Positions 26,771 through 38,560 are shown, counted from the first letter of the stretch. The stretch: DNA of 64,000 nt from Pseudorhodobacter sp. PARRP1 (GCA_002256245.1 NKIU01000004.1:310001-374000); one strand, 5' to 3'. Notes: generated by a model not told the origin, from the sequence alone. Program-made: numbers and translations.

Positions 26771-27652
26771 ATGTCCGTGCTCAAAGTTCTGCCCACCGCC
26801 GCCGCCACCCGCAAGGGTATCCTGACGCTGATGCTGGGGGTCGCGATGTTCAGCACGATGGATGCTGTCGCAAAGGGCTTGCTGCAAAGCTATCCCACCG
26901 CACAGGTGGTGTGGGCGCGGTTTATCGGCCAAGCCCTGCTGGTGCTGGCCATTCTGGGCCCGCGGCGCATTGGCCCCACGCTGCGCACGCCGTATCCGGT
27001 GCTGCATCTGGCGCGGTCCAGCTTTCAGTTGGCCACGACGGGGCTGTTCTTCCTTAGCCTTGGCTATATCGGCCTTGCCGAAGCAACCGCCCTGGCCGAC
27101 ATGAGCCCTTTGTTGATCACCTTGGGGGCGGCGATTTTTCTGGGCGAAAAGCTTGGGCCGCGCCGGATTGCGGGCGTGGTGGTGGCGATGATCGGCGCGC
27201 TGATCATCATCCGGCCCGGTGCGGGCCTGTTCACGCCAGCGGCGCTGCTGCCCCTGGCCTGTGCGATGTGTTACGCGGCCTCGGCGCTGCTGACCCGTTT
27301 GGTCGGGCAGAAGGAAGGCCCGGCGACCTCGATGTTACACGCGGCCTTGTTTGGCGCGGTGGCGACCAGCATTGCGGTGTGCTTTGTCTGGCAGCCGATC
27401 GCGTTGGCGGATCTGCCGCGCTTTGCGCTGCTGGGCTGCCTTGGCACTGCGGCACAATTCTGTCTGATCCGGGCGTTTTCGATGGCCGAAGCCTCGGCAA
27501 TCGCGCCGTTTTCCTATCTGGGCATCCTTTATGCCACCTTGTTCGGCATCGCGTTTTATGGCGAGTATCCCGATAAGTGGACGGTGATCGGCGCGCTTGT
27601 GATCGCGGGGTCAGGGCTTTATGTCTGGCACCGCGAAACCATCAAGCGATGA
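26771..27652 (+). CDS. DMT superfamily (EamA) transporter
   Basis: The 293-residue protein has ten predicted membrane helices in two EamA repeats; the halves end ADMSPLLITLGAAIFLGEKLG and APFSYLGILYATLFGIAFYGEYP. This class includes S-adenosylmethionine and amino-acid-type carriers, but substrate cannot be assigned. The stop codon overlaps an ATG used by no clear frame; the next gene begins 3 bases later, so the two are probably cotranscribed. Confidence 0.9.
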   Translation: MSVLKVLPTAAATRKGILTLMLGVAMFSTMDAVAKGLLQSYPTAQVVWARFIGQALLVLAILGPRRIGPTLRTPYPVLHLARSSFQLATTGLFFLSLGYIGLAEATALADMSPLLITLGAAIFLGEKLGPRRIAGVVVAMIGALIIIRPGAGLFTPAALLPLACAMCYAASALLTRLVGQKEGPATSMLHAALFGAVATSIAVCFVWQPIALADLPRFALLGCLGTAAQFCLIRAFSMAEASAIAPFSYLGILYATLFGIAFYGEYPDKWTVIGALVIAGSGLYVWHRETIKR

Positions 27653-27655
27653 GTG

Positions 27656-28531
27656 ATGTCTGACCCCGCCCTTCAACCCGCCTTTCAGCCGCTGGCCTTT
27701 GCGCAAAACCTTGTGGTGCGCGGCCTGATCGGTCTTGGCCTTGCCTTGCCTTACCGGGTGCGGGTGCCTTTGCTGGGGTGGGTGTTGCGCGGCCCGGTGG
27801 GGCGGATTGCGGGATATCGGCAACGCGCGATGGAGAATCTGGCGCTGATCTGGCCCGAGATGCCGGATGCAGATCGCGCGAAGATCGCATCGCAAGCCCT
27901 TGATAATGCAGGACGAACGCTGATCGAGAATTACTCGACCGCTGGATTTCTGGCGCGACAGTCTAAACTGACGCCGCAAGGCCCCGGCGTGGCGGCTTTG
28001 GCCAAGGCGCAGGCCGAAGGGCGTGCGGTGATCCTTGTCTCGGGGCATTTTGGCAATTACGAGGCCGCGCGCGCCTGCCTTGTGGCGCAAGGCTATACCA
28101 TCGGCGGCCTCTACCGTCCGATGTCGAACCGCTATTTCAACGCGCATTATGTGCAGACGATGGAAGCGTTCGGCGGCCCGATTTTTCCACAGGGGCGCGC
28201 GGGGACGACCGGATTTGTCAAGCATCTGAAGGCCGGGGGGTTGCTTGTGCTGCTGTTTGATCAGCGCGCGGGCAGCGCCGCTATCGACTTTCTGGGCGAA
28301 CCCGCGCGCACAGCCCTGTCCGCCGCCGAACTTGCCCTGCGCTACAAGGCCGAACTGATCCCGTTTTACGCCACGCGTCAGCCCGACGGGTTAAGCTTTG
28401 CCGTTGATCTGGAAGCACCAATTGCGCACAGCACACCGCTGGCGATGACCACCGCGCTGACCCGCAGCCTTGAGGCCCGCATCAAAGCGCATCCCGGTCA
28501 GTGGTTCTGGATTCATCGCCGCTGGCGCTGA
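27656..28531 (+). CDS. LpxL/HtrB-like lysophospholipid or lipid A acyltransferase
   Basis: The 291-residue protein has the acyltransferase motif SGHFGNYEAA (His and Glu of the HX4E signature near residues 129-134), followed by LYRPMSNRYFN and FDQRAGS, the later family blocks. An N-terminal hydrophobic segment would anchor it in the inner membrane, where such enzymes add a secondary acyl chain to lipid A. ATG at 27656 is preferred to a GTG directly before it. Its stop codon abuts the stop of the convergent DUF1223 gene with no spacer. Confidence 0.88.
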   Translation: MSDPALQPAFQPLAFAQNLVVRGLIGLGLALPYRVRVPLLGWVLRGPVGRIAGYRQRAMENLALIWPEMPDADRAKIASQALDNAGRTLIENYSTAGFLARQSKLTPQGPGVAALAKAQAEGRAVILVSGHFGNYEAARACLVAQGYTIGGLYRPMSNRYFNAHYVQTMEAFGGPIFPQGRAGTTGFVKHLKAGGLLVLLFDQRAGSAAIDFLGEPARTALSAAELALRYKAELIPFYATRQPDGLSFAVDLEAPIAHSTPLAMTTALTRSLEARIKAHPGQWFWIHRRWR

Positions 28532-29254
28532 TCACTTCAACCGGGCGGCGGCGATGATCTGCGCCGGGCCACCGCCATCGGCCGCGCGCGCTTGCAAGAT
28601 CACCACCAGCGGGCCGCTGCCCGCAGGCGTCACCATCTGCAACGGTGCCACACCCGGCCAGTCGCCAACATTCTGCCACGAGGTGACAATGTTGTTGTAA
28701 GCGACCTTCAGCCCCGAATTCTCACCCTGCGCGATCTCAACCTCGGCGCGGTCGGTGTAATGCACCAGTTGCACCGCAACCGGATTGCTCAACGGCTGCG
28801 GCGCGGTTGCGCTGATCACCAGATCGTCGCCCTGCCGTGTCAGCGACAGCGAGACGGGGCTGGGCTGCACTGCCGCCAAAGCCTGCGCCACGGCACTGGG
28901 CTGATTGCCCGCCACCCGGGCGTCGCCCGCCACGATCATCTGCGGCGTGTAGATCATCTTTTCGCCCGCGGCATGGGCATAGGCCTTTTGGCGTTCGGTA
29001 AAGCCGGGCTGACCGAACGTGTCGGTCCAGCCGATGTAATCCCAGTAATCGACGTGCAACGACAGCCCTATCACCCCGGGCGTCTGCGCCAGCTTTGCCA
29101 TCAACTCATCCGCAGGCGGACAGGACGAGCAGCCCTGCGAGGTGTAAAGCTCGACCACCACGCCCTGCTCTGACTCGGCCATCGCCGCCGTTGCGCACAG
29201 CACAAGACCGCCGATCGCCCCAAATCGGGTTGCGCTGAAGAAATGATGCGACAT
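28532..29254 (-). CDS. DUF1223 family secreted thioredoxin-like protein
   Basis: The 240-residue protein begins with a signal peptide (cleavage expected after ATAAMA, near residue 25), followed by VVVELYTSQGCSSCPPADELM, in which the CSSC pair matches a thioredoxin-type active site. The HVDYWDYIGWTDTFG block is the family signature. It is probably a periplasmic redox protein of unknown substrate. Start at 29254 places the signal peptide correctly. The 264 bases to acnA on the other strand form a divergent control region. Confidence 0.85.
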   Translation of the reverse strand: MSHHFFSATRFGAIGGLVLCATAAMAESEQGVVVELYTSQGCSSCPPADELMAKLAQTPGVIGLSLHVDYWDYIGWTDTFGQPGFTERQKAYAHAAGEKMIYTPQMIVAGDARVAGNQPSAVAQALAAVQPSPVSLSLTRQGDDLVISATAPQPLSNPVAVQLVHYTDRAEVEIAQGENSGLKVAYNNIVTSWQNVGDWPGVAPLQMVTPAGSGPLVVILQARAADGGGPAQIIAAARLK

Positions 29255-29518
29255 GGGGTTTTTCCGATCCTGAAGCCCGTGTTTTTGTTCTACATGAAGC
29301 AAGGCCACCGCCGCCAATCAAGGTTTTGCGAGCCATCATAGCAGTATATTCACACAACTGTTCCAAGGATGCCGTTCAAACCTAGCCAGAGCGGCAACTC
29401 CACTCTGGATTTTCGGCATACCATTGCATACAATCACCGCAAGACCATAGATGATTCCCTTGCACCGCGCGCGCCCTTAGGGCAAAGCCAAAGCAATCCG
29501 TCAACCGCAGGAGGCCAC

Positions 29519-32203
<2,685 letters not shown>

Positions 32204-32232
32204 ACCTTAAAATCAACCACAGATTGCACGAC

Positions 32233-32265
32233 CAACAAGCACCCTACGGGGTGCTTGTTGCGTTT
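32233..32265 (+). terminator. Rho-independent terminator of acnA
   Basis: CAACAAGCACCC (32233-32244) and GGGTGCTTGTTG (32249-32260) form a perfect 12-bp stem with loop TACG, then CGTTT. It lies 30 bases after the acnA stop. Confidence 0.85.
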
Positions 32266-32620
32266 AAGCCCGCGCAGATTGGCTGTCATCCGGAAACGCT
32301 GCGTTTCGAAAGATACGGTAATCGCACAGCACATCGGGGAAAGTGCCGCCGCCTGTGACTGAGGGCGGCCTGCGCAAATTCCGCACAACATGCTGATATA
32401 AATACTGAATAACTCCCCTCGCCGGATCAATTTCGGCGACCCCACCCGCATAGGTTCTACGTACTGTGCGCCAATCTGTGCCCGAACCTGCAGGTTACCC
32501 AAGCCAGTGAATACACGTATAGGTTGATAAAACGTTAATATGAGATGTATCTTCATTAGAGCGGGAAATTAAAAATCAACCTTAAGGTGATTCCACACCG
32601 TCAATTGAAAGGGGTCAGCC
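32266..32620. other. Intergenic region before the Hint gene
   Basis: No gene is supported in these 355 bases. The first half is ordinary; from about 32510 to 32620 the sequence is notably A/T-rich (for example GTTGATAAAACGTTAATATG), which suggests promoter DNA for the Hint gene. AAAGGGG lies 6 bases before its ATG. I cannot name a confident -35/-10 pair. Confidence 0.5.
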
Positions 32621-33793
32621 ATGCCAGATCGCACCAGAGACATCGAGCTTTATCAAAACGAAGGCGCGCTGATCGGCGTGGGCTCTACCCAGATCATCAG
32701 CTTTACCAATTTTGACACCTCAACATCGGCCACGCTGACCTTCGATGATTCCACCCCGAACAACGGTGCGTGGAATGCGGGCGAATCCGCCACCATCGGC
32801 GCGAATACGGCCACCCTGTTGGGCACAGGCGTGTCTTATGCCGGGGTGAAGGTGACACTTTTGGGCATCACGCTGGCCAACATCCAACTGAGCACCCCAG
32901 TGCAGACCGCCTTGCTAAGCGTCAATGGCACCCAGCAGTTGCACTTCTATAACGCGGATGGCTCCGAGGCTGACCCTGCGGCTTTGCTTGATTCCCTTGC
33001 CTCGCAACTTGTCAGCACGCTGAACGCGACGGTCATTCCGCTGCCCTTGCGCGCCTTGGTGAATGGGATTCTCGCCAATCCGCTGCAATTTGTGCAGAAC
33101 AACGCGCTGCTGACGATGAACCTGACGGCGGGTGGCGTGGTGCCCTTTGTGCCCTGCTTTACCGCAGGCACGATGATCATGACGCGCAAAGGCGAGGTCG
33201 CCGTTGAGGAATTGCGCGCGGGCGACGAGGTGTTGACGGTGGACAACGGCTTTCGTCCGATCCGCTGGATCGGCAAGCGCACGCTCAGCGCCAGCCAGCT
33301 TCAGCTTGCGCCGCACCTGCGCCCGATCCGCATCGAGGTCGGCGCTTTGGGCAATGGCCTGCCGGTGCGCCCGCTGGAAGTGTCACCGCAGCACCGTTGT
33401 CTGATCCGCTCGCATGTGGCGCAGCAAATGGTGGGCGCGCGTGAGGTTCTGGCGGCGGCCAAGCATCTGCTGTCGGTCGAAGGCGTGTCGGTGCTGCAAA
33501 CCGATGCGCCCGTCACCTATTTCCACGTGCTGCTCGACAGCCACGAATTGCTGATCTCGAACGGGGCGCTGACCGAATCGCTGTTTCTGGGCCCGGTTGG
33601 CCTGTCGGCACTCTCCGCCGAAGACCGTCTGGAGATCATCACCCTGTTCCCCGCCCTTCGCACGACAGAGGCATCCTATCTGATGCCGCCTGCACGCAAA
33701 TTTCTGGTCGGCCATATCGCCAAGTCGATCGTGGCGCGTGCGATCCAGAACAGCAACCCGGTGGTCGAGCCGCGCCACTACATCAGTGCCTGA
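32621..33793 (+). CDS. Hint-domain protein (Hint_2), probable autoprocessing secreted or surface protein
   Basis: The 390-residue protein has a beta-rich N-terminal half (residues 1-175) of unknown type and a C-terminal Hedgehog/intein Hint_2 domain. The catalytic Cys179 follows VPFVP in CFTAGTMIMTRKGEVAVEEL, with GDEVLTVDNGFRPIRWIG, and the later block EVSPQHRCLI matches the histidine motif SPQHR. Such domains can cut at the cysteine. No signal peptide is visible. The last codons overlap the start of a 36-residue membrane protein. An A/T-rich upstream region differs from neighbours. Confidence 0.85.
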   Translation: MPDRTRDIELYQNEGALIGVGSTQIISFTNFDTSTSATLTFDDSTPNNGAWNAGESATIGANTATLLGTGVSYAGVKVTLLGITLANIQLSTPVQTALLSVNGTQQLHFYNADGSEADPAALLDSLASQLVSTLNATVIPLPLRALVNGILANPLQFVQNNALLTMNLTAGGVVPFVPCFTAGTMIMTRKGEVAVEELRAGDEVLTVDNGFRPIRWIGKRTLSASQLQLAPHLRPIRIEVGALGNGLPVRPLEVSPQHRCLIRSHVAQQMVGAREVLAAAKHLLSVEGVSVLQTDAPVTYFHVLLDSHELLISNGALTESLFLGPVGLSALSAEDRLEIITLFPALRTTEASYLMPPARKFLVGHIAKSIVARAIQNSNPVVEPRHYISA

Positions 33794-33896
33794 TCCAGAC
33801 GACCCAAGGGAAGCCGCCAAAAGCTGGTGGATCGTGCCCTGCATCGGCGGTGGCGCCGCACTTTGGGCGCTGCTGCTTTACAGCGTGCTTGGCTGA
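33786..33896 (+). CDS. Very small single-pass membrane protein overlapping the Hint gene
   Basis: A GTG at 33786, out of frame with the Hint gene and overlapping its last 8 bases, opens a 36-residue reading frame: a short acidic N-terminus (PDPDDPREAAK), then SWWIVPCIGGG and a hydrophobic stretch to the TGA at 33894. One membrane helix is predicted, with two tryptophans at the interface. The overlap suggests translational coupling. No database family is known to me; an accidental frame is possible, but composition and position argue for a gene. Confidence 0.5.
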   Translation: MPDPDDPREAAKSWWIVPCIGGGAALWALLLYSVLG

Positions 33897-34015
33897 CACA
33901 AGCGCAGGATTTTACACGGATGGGCAACAGTTTGTTTCCCGTGCGTGGTTGCCGCCTTATCTTCTTGTTAAGTTCCGCTTGGCATCCTGTGGTGACACTT
34001 CCAGAAAGCCCCGCC

Positions 34016-34147
34016 ATGCCGCATCGTTTTCCCGATCTTGCCCCGCCGCAACGTGCCAAAAGCCGCGCCTTGAGCATCGTGCAAACCCTGCCGCTTGGCG
34101 AAATCGGCGTTGCGCTGCTGATCGGGCTGGCGCTGATGCTGGCGTGA
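34016..34147 (+). CDS. Small hypothetical membrane protein (43 residues)
   Basis: The frame starts MPHRFPDLAPPQRAKSRALS and ends in one hydrophobic helix (GEIGVALLIGLALMLA), so it would be a tail-anchored single-pass protein. It lies 119 bases after the 36-residue frame and only 9 bases before the end of the convergent gene 34157-34549. The ribosome site is weak (CAGAAAG). A longer GTG-started frame from 33827 overlaps the previous small gene and looks unlikely. Confidence 0.4.
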   Translation: MPHRFPDLAPPQRAKSRALSIVQTLPLGEIGVALLIGLALMLA

Positions 34148-34156
34148 CGCTTTCGC

Positions 34157-34549
34157 CTAACCGCCGCAGGCGGGTGTGGCTGCGGGCAGCGGCCACAGGG
34201 TAAACGCGCCGCCATCCTCCAGACGACAGGTCAGGATCGGGCGGTTATAGCCGTTGTTGTGAAACAGACAGTCTGCCGCCACCCCGGCCTGCGCGCCGGT
34301 CATCAGATTGACGATCTCGAAGGCCGGACCAAAGCTCATCGTCAGCGCAGCACCGCTACACCCGGCAATCACCACCGCTTGGCCTTCCGGCGTGATCGTC
34401 ACCCGGTCGCTGAGCAGTTGCGGGGTCGCACCGCCAGTGCGCCCGACCCTCTCATAACTGCCGGTGAAATAGGCCGGGCCGGGTGTGCCGGGCTTGGCCA
34501 GCGCCGGCCCGGCCACAAGCACCAGCGCAAGGGCGAGACGCCGCCTCAT
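34157..34549 (-). CDS. Hypothetical secreted protein at the end of the ccm operon
   Basis: The 130-residue protein has a signal peptide (residues 1-18, cleavage after PALA), so it is probably periplasmic. Four cysteines (in IAGCSG, AADCLF, LTCRLE and ATPACGG) could form two disulfides. Its ATG overlaps the ccmG stop by four bases (ATGA), so it is the last gene of the cytochrome c biogenesis operon and may act with it. I know no family name. Confidence 0.78.
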   Translation of the reverse strand: MRRRLALALVLVAGPALAKPGTPGPAYFTGSYERVGRTGGATPQLLSDRVTITPEGQAVVIAGCSGAALTMSFGPAFEIVNLMTGAQAGVAADCLFHNNGYNRPILTCRLEDGGAFTLWPLPAATPACGG

Positions 34550-35079
34550 TCCGCCAAAGCCTTGTCAAGTTCGGGGCGAAAACGTTGCAGATAATCGTCG
34601 CCCACCATCGGACCGATGAATTTGTAAGCCACCGTGCCATCGCCGCGCAGGATGAAGGTTTCGGGCGGGGCGGTGACGCCCCAATCCAGCCGGGTTTTGC
34701 CTTTGGGATCAAATGCGATGGCGGCAAACGGGTTGCCGTCACCCGCAAGAAACGCCGCTGCATCATCGGGGCGGTCCATCATGTTGACGCCCACCACGTG
34801 GATACCCTCGGCGGCCAGCGCCTTGAGCGTGCCATTCTCGGCGCGGCACGGCGGGCACCAACTGGCCCAGAAGTTCACCACCGTCACCTTGCCGCCGCGC
34901 AAGTCGGCATCGGTCAGCGCGGGATAGCCGGGCAGCACCCCTGCGTTCAGCGCCGGGGCCTGTTTGTCGATGAACACCGATGGCAGGTTCTGCGGATCGG
35001 TGCGCTGCATACCAACGTAGAACGTCGCAGCCAGCCCCAAAAACACCAGCGGCGGCAGATACATCAACCATTTAGCCAT
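34546..35079 (-). CDS. ccmG: Thiol:disulfide interchange protein CcmG (DsbE)
   Basis: The 177-residue membrane-anchored thioredoxin keeps apocytochrome c cysteines reduced in the periplasm. It has one N-terminal membrane helix (MYLPPLVFLGLAATFYVG), the active site FWASWCPPCRAENG, and the conserved DWGVTAPPETFIL segment. Two tandem ATGs (35082, 35079) follow GGAG; the second has the better 7-base spacing. The start overlaps the 3' end of ccmD. In Rhodobacter this gene is helX. Confidence 0.95.
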   Translation of the reverse strand: MAKWLMYLPPLVFLGLAATFYVGMQRTDPQNLPSVFIDKQAPALNAGVLPGYPALTDADLRGGKVTVVNFWASWCPPCRAENGTLKALAAEGIHVVGVNMMDRPDDAAAFLAGDGNPFAAIAFDPKGKTRLDWGVTAPPETFILRGDGTVAYKFIGPMVGDDYLQRFRPELDKALAE

Positions 35080-35260
35080 CATTTTTCTCCACCAAGTCAT
35101 TGGTCTGAGCGGGCCGCGCCGCGCGGGCCTCAACCTCGTGCAGGGTGCGTTTCACCCGAGCCGATTTCCAGATCGACAGCGCGACCAGCACCACGATCAG
35201 CGCCACCGAGGCCGCATAAGACCCGATCACCGCGCCTGCATATTTGCCCAGATCCATCAT
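35072..35260 (-). CDS. ccmD: Heme exporter protein CcmD
   Basis: This 62-residue single-pass protein (helix SYAASVALIVVLVALSIW near residues 14-31) is followed by a charged cytosolic tail, as usual for CcmD, which helps release heme-bound CcmE from CcmABC. Its ATG overlaps the ccmC stop by four bases and its 3' end overlaps the ccmG start, so the three are tightly coupled. Confidence 0.92.
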   Translation of the reverse strand: MMDLGKYAGAVIGSYAASVALIVVLVALSIWKSARVKRTLHEVEARAARPAQTNDLVEKNDG

Positions 35261-35985
35261 GCCAGCCTTTCGCGCGACAGCAGCGCCTGCACGCGACGGG
35301 CGCGGATTTCGGTGCGGGTGCGCAACAGCACCAAGGTGACGAACAAAAGGATAAAGCCCGCGATGCAGACATAAAGCGGGGTGGAATAGACATCGGCCAC
35401 ATGCTCTTCGCGGTCAAGCGACAGGCTGGCGCCCTGATGCAGCCCTTGGTTCCAGAACAGCACCGCATAGCGCGACAGAAACGCAAACACAGACCCCACG
35501 ATACACAGCACCGATGTCAGATCAGCCGCGGTATCGGGGTCTTCCACCGCTTCCCACAGCGCAATATAGCCCAGATAGAACAGCGCGAGGATCAGGAAAG
35601 ATGTCAGGCGCGGGTCCCATGCCCACCAGGTGCCCCACATTGGCTGGCCCCAAATTGCGCCGGTGACAAGGCCGATCAGGGTGAAGGTCAGCCCCACCGG
35701 GGCCGCCGCTTTTGCCGACAACGCGCTGACGTGGTGACGGCGGATCAACCAGATCAGCGAGGCCACCAGCATCATCATCCACGCCGAAATCGCCATCATC
35801 GCGCTTGGCACATGCAGGTAGATGATCTTGACGGTCGAGCCGAACTTGTCGGCATCGGGCGTGAAAAACGCGCCCCAGATCAAGCCCACCACAAGGCAGA
35901 CCAAAGCCGCCGCCGTCACCCAAGGCAGCAGCACGCCCGAGGTTTGCATGAACCGCTTGGGGTTCGCGTATTCCCAGATCGACAT
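35257..35985 (-). CDS. ccmC: Heme exporter protein CcmC (heme-binding membrane subunit)
   Basis: The 242-residue protein has six predicted membrane helices and the tryptophan-rich heme motif WGTWWAWDPRLTSF near the middle, with conserved histidines (LHVPSAMM and the HQGASLSL segment) on either side. It presents heme to CcmE. The ATG at 35985 is preferred because GAGG lies 6 bases before it; an upstream in-frame ATG would add four residues. It overlaps ccmD by four bases. Confidence 0.96.
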   Translation of the reverse strand: MSIWEYANPKRFMQTSGVLLPWVTAAALVCLVVGLIWGAFFTPDADKFGSTVKIIYLHVPSAMMAISAWMMMLVASLIWLIRRHHVSALSAKAAAPVGLTFTLIGLVTGAIWGQPMWGTWWAWDPRLTSFLILALFYLGYIALWEAVEDPDTAADLTSVLCIVGSVFAFLSRYAVLFWNQGLHQGASLSLDREEHVADVYSTPLYVCIAGFILLFVTLVLLRTRTEIRARRVQALLSRERLA

Positions 35986-36009
35986 CGTCATCCTCATTCT
36001 AGCATCGCC

Positions 36010-36666
36010 CTACCGCAGGTTGACGCGGATCGCCGCCGCCGAGGCAAACGGCAGCAAAGCCACCGCCCCGGCTGTGATCCCGGCAAGCAGCGCCAAAGGT
36101 GTGCCTACCGCCAAACCTTGCGCGCCGCGCTTCACAACTTCGGCACCGAAAATCAGCGTGGGCATGTAAAGCGGCAGCACCAGCAGGCTGATCAGCAACC
36201 CGCCCCGCTTCACCGCCACCGTCAACGCCGCCCCAAACGCCCCTATGACCGACAGCGCCGGGGTCCCCAGCGCCAAAGACACCACCAGCCACAGATAGCC
36301 CGCAACCGGCAGGTTCAACAGCAGCCCCATCACCGGGGCCACCAGCACCAAAGGCAGCCCCGTCACCAGCCAATGCGCGCAGGATTTCACCGCCACCACC
36401 GCTTCCAAAGGCATCGGCGAGGTTGCCAGCAGATCAAGACTGCCATCTTCGTAATCCAGCGCGAAGATGCGGTCGAGCGACAAAAGACAGGCCAGAAGGG
36501 CGCCCACCCACAGGATGCCCGGCGCTATTCTGGCCAGCACGCCGGACTCTGGCCCAACGCCCAACGGCACAATCACCGCCACCAGCAGGAAAAACGCCAG
36601 CGCCAAGCCAAAGCCACCGCCCGCCCGCATCGCAAGCCGCAGATCGCGCAGCAACAGCGCGATCAT
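36010..36666 (-). CDS. ccmB: Heme exporter protein CcmB (ABC permease)
   Basis: The 218-residue membrane protein has six predicted helices and the CcmB N-terminal pattern [24 protein letters not shown] and [21 protein letters not shown]. It forms the membrane part of the CcmA-CcmB ABC module. It overlaps ccmA by four bases and precedes ccmC by 24 bases. Confidence 0.96.
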   Translation of the reverse strand: MIALLLRDLRLAMRAGGGFGLALAFFLLVAVIVPLGVGPESGVLARIAPGILWVGALLACLLSLDRIFALDYEDGSLDLLATSPMPLEAVVAVKSCAHWLVTGLPLVLVAPVMGLLLNLPVAGYLWLVVSLALGTPALSVIGAFGAALTVAVKRGGLLISLLVLPLYMPTLIFGAEVVKRGAQGLAVGTPLALLAGITAGAVALLPFASAAAIRVNLR

Positions 36667-37283
36667 TCGAAGGCCTCATCGAACGCGCCGATATGCGCCC
36701 GGCCGGGTTGCGCCTTGAACGGGGTCAGGTCCAGCACCTCGGCCTCTAAGCCAAGGTCGATGTGGCTGGCGATCAGCGCCGATCCGCCCGCGCCCAGGTG
36801 CCGCGCCACTACGCCCGCGAACAGCGCAACCGATGCTGTGTCCAGCGACACCGTCGGCTCGTCCAGCAGCCAGATCGGCCGCCCCGTCACCAACAACCGC
36901 GCAAGGCCCAACCGACGCTTTTGCCCCGCCGACAGATGTGCGGCCCGCCGATTGGCCAAGGCCTCAAGGTTCATCGCAGCCATCGCCGCAGGCACGCCAT
37001 GCGTGCCATAAGCTGCCGCCCAGAACGCAAGGTTCTCGGCCACGCTCAGCACCGCCTTGACGCCATCGGCGTGCGCGCCGTAGGCCACAGCCTCGGGCGC
37101 AACCGTCACCTCACCGCCAACGGGCGGCTGCAATCCAGCCAATGTGCGCAGCAGAGTGGTTTTGCCGATGCCGTTGGGGCCGCGCAGCACCAAGGCCCGC
37201 CCCGGCAACAGCCGGAACGTCACCCCTTGCAACACCGTCACACCGCCACGCGCCACGGCAAGATCACGCACCTGCATTTCCAT
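36663..37283 (-). CDS. ccmA: Heme exporter ATP-binding protein CcmA
   Basis: The 206-residue ABC ATPase has Walker [14 protein letters not shown] (about residues 35-47), signature [15 protein letters not shown] and Walker [12 protein letters not shown]. It drives release of holo-CcmE in c-type cytochrome maturation. It is the first gene of ccmABCDG. A nearby ATG two codons downstream is an equally possible start. Confidence 0.96.
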   Translation of the reverse strand: MEMQVRDLAVARGGVTVLQGVTFRLLPGRALVLRGPNGIGKTTLLRTLAGLQPPVGGEVTVAPEAVAYGAHADGVKAVLSVAENLAFWAAAYGTHGVPAAMAAMNLEALANRRAAHLSAGQKRRLGLARLLVTGRPIWLLDEPTVSLDTASVALFAGVVARHLGAGGSALIASHIDLGLEAEVLDLTPFKAQPGRAHIGAFDEAFE

Positions 37284-37382
37284 CCCCCACCCCTAACCCA
37301 TCGCCGAGGTTGCGAAAAGGCCCTGCGACAGCATGGCCTTTCCCGCGCTGCCCCCTATATTGCCCGCAAACAGGAGACTTGC

Positions 37383-38375
37383 ATGACCCTATCCACCACC
37401 ACCTTCGGGCGCACCGGTAAAACCACCACCCGCCTTGGCTTTGGCGCTTGGGCCATCGGCGGCACCTGGGGCGAGGTTTCGCTGACCGATGCCAAGGCCG
37501 CCCTGCACGCCAGCCTTGACGCAGGTGTCAGCTTTATCGACACCGCCGATGTTTATGGCGATGGCCGCTCGGAGCGGATCATCCGCGAGGTTCTGGCCGA
37601 ACGTGGTGGAGAGCGGCCGTTTGTGGCGACCAAAGCCGGGCGTCGCCTGAACCCGCATGTGGCCGAAGCCTATACCGGGGCCGCGATTGAGGCGTTTATC
37701 GACCGCTCGTTGCAGAACCTTGGCGTGGACTGTCTTGACCTTGTGCAACTGCACTGCCCGCCGACCCCGGTTTACAGCAACCCCGCGATGTTTGCGGCAT
37801 TGGATGCGATCAAGGCCAAGGGCAAAATCGCGGCCTATGGCGTGTCGGTTGAAACCATTGCCGAGGCGATGACGGCCATTCAGAACCCCGGCGTGGTCTC
37901 GGTGCAGATCATCTACAACCTGTTCCGCCAGCGCCCTGCCGAGGCGTTTTTCAAGGCCGCACAGGCGCAGAACGTCGCCGTGATCGTGCGTGTGCCGCTT
38001 GCCTCGGGCCTGCTGACCGGCAAAATGACCGCGCAAAGCCAATTCGCCGCCGATGACCACCGCGCGTTTAACCGCAACGGCGAGGCGTTCGACAAGGGTG
38101 AGACATTCTCGGGCGTGCCCTACGACATCGCGTTGCAAGCGGTCGAGGAATTGCGCCCGCTGGTGCCGCAAGGCGCGACCATGGCCGAGTTTGCGCTGCG
38201 CTGGATTTTGATGGAAGACGCCGTGACGGTGGTGATCCCCGGCGCGAAATCGCCTGTGCAGGCGCAGGCCAATGCCAAGGCCGATACGCTCGCCCCGCTG
38301 CCGGCCGCGACCATGGACAAAGCGCGCGAGATCTACGCAAGGCTGATCGCCCCGGAAGTGCACCATCTGTGGTGA
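37383..38375 (+). CDS. Aldo/keto reductase
   Basis: The 330-residue NADPH-type oxidoreductase has GFGAWAIGGTWG, the catalytic segment FIDTADVYGDGRSE (Asp, Tyr), the lysine motif VATKAGRR and the histidine in LVQLHCPP. The substrate is unknown. It lies on the plus strand between the secDF side and ccmA, which are both minus, so it interrupts an otherwise co-directional block. GGAG occurs 7 bases before its ATG. Confidence 0.9.
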   Translation: MTLSTTTFGRTGKTTTRLGFGAWAIGGTWGEVSLTDAKAALHASLDAGVSFIDTADVYGDGRSERIIREVLAERGGERPFVATKAGRRLNPHVAEAYTGAAIEAFIDRSLQNLGVDCLDLVQLHCPPTPVYSNPAMFAALDAIKAKGKIAAYGVSVETIAEAMTAIQNPGVVSVQIIYNLFRQRPAEAFFKAAQAQNVAVIVRVPLASGLLTGKMTAQSQFAADDHRAFNRNGEAFDKGETFSGVPYDIALQAVEELRPLVPQGATMAEFALRWILMEDAVTVVIPGAKSPVQAQANAKADTLAPLPAATMDKAREIYARLIAPEVHHLW

Positions 38376-38389
38376 GGGCGGCCTACACT

Positions 38390-38432
38390 GGCCGGGAATA
38401 GCCGATCCTCCAGTGGAGGATTGGCCCCGGCC
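38390..38432 (+). terminator. Hairpin after the aldo/keto reductase gene
   Basis: ATCCTCCA (38405-38412) and TGGAGGAT (38414-38421) pair with a 1-base gap at the centre, inside weaker outer arms GGCCGGG and CCCCGGCC. The structure sits 15-57 bases after the stop. No U-run follows, so terminator function is tentative. Confidence 0.5.
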
Positions 38433-38478
38433 ATTTGGGAACATGTCATCCAAACCGTATCCGCCATCACCGACCGAG

Positions 38479-38560
38479 GGCAGCGCCTGACCTGGCGGGC
38501 GTGAAGCGCCTGACAGAGGCAGGGCAGGCGCTGCCCGGTGGCTTTGGGCCACCGGGTGTT
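38479..38560. repeat. Second copy of the G/C-rich dispersed element
   Basis: The block CAGCGCCTGACCTGGCGGGC, GTGAAGCGCCTGAC and GGCAGGGCAGGCGC matches the element at 9851-9900 in order and spacing. It ends with CCCGGTGG and CCACCGGG, a small hairpin (38534-38554 region). It lies between the convergent aldo/keto reductase and Mth938-like genes. Confidence 0.6.

Noticed and set aside
34483-37011. 842-codon frame antisense to the ccm operon, Arg/Gln/His-rich
   Set aside because: The five ccm genes have complete family motifs and tight overlaps on the other strand, so this frame is a by-product of codon bias.
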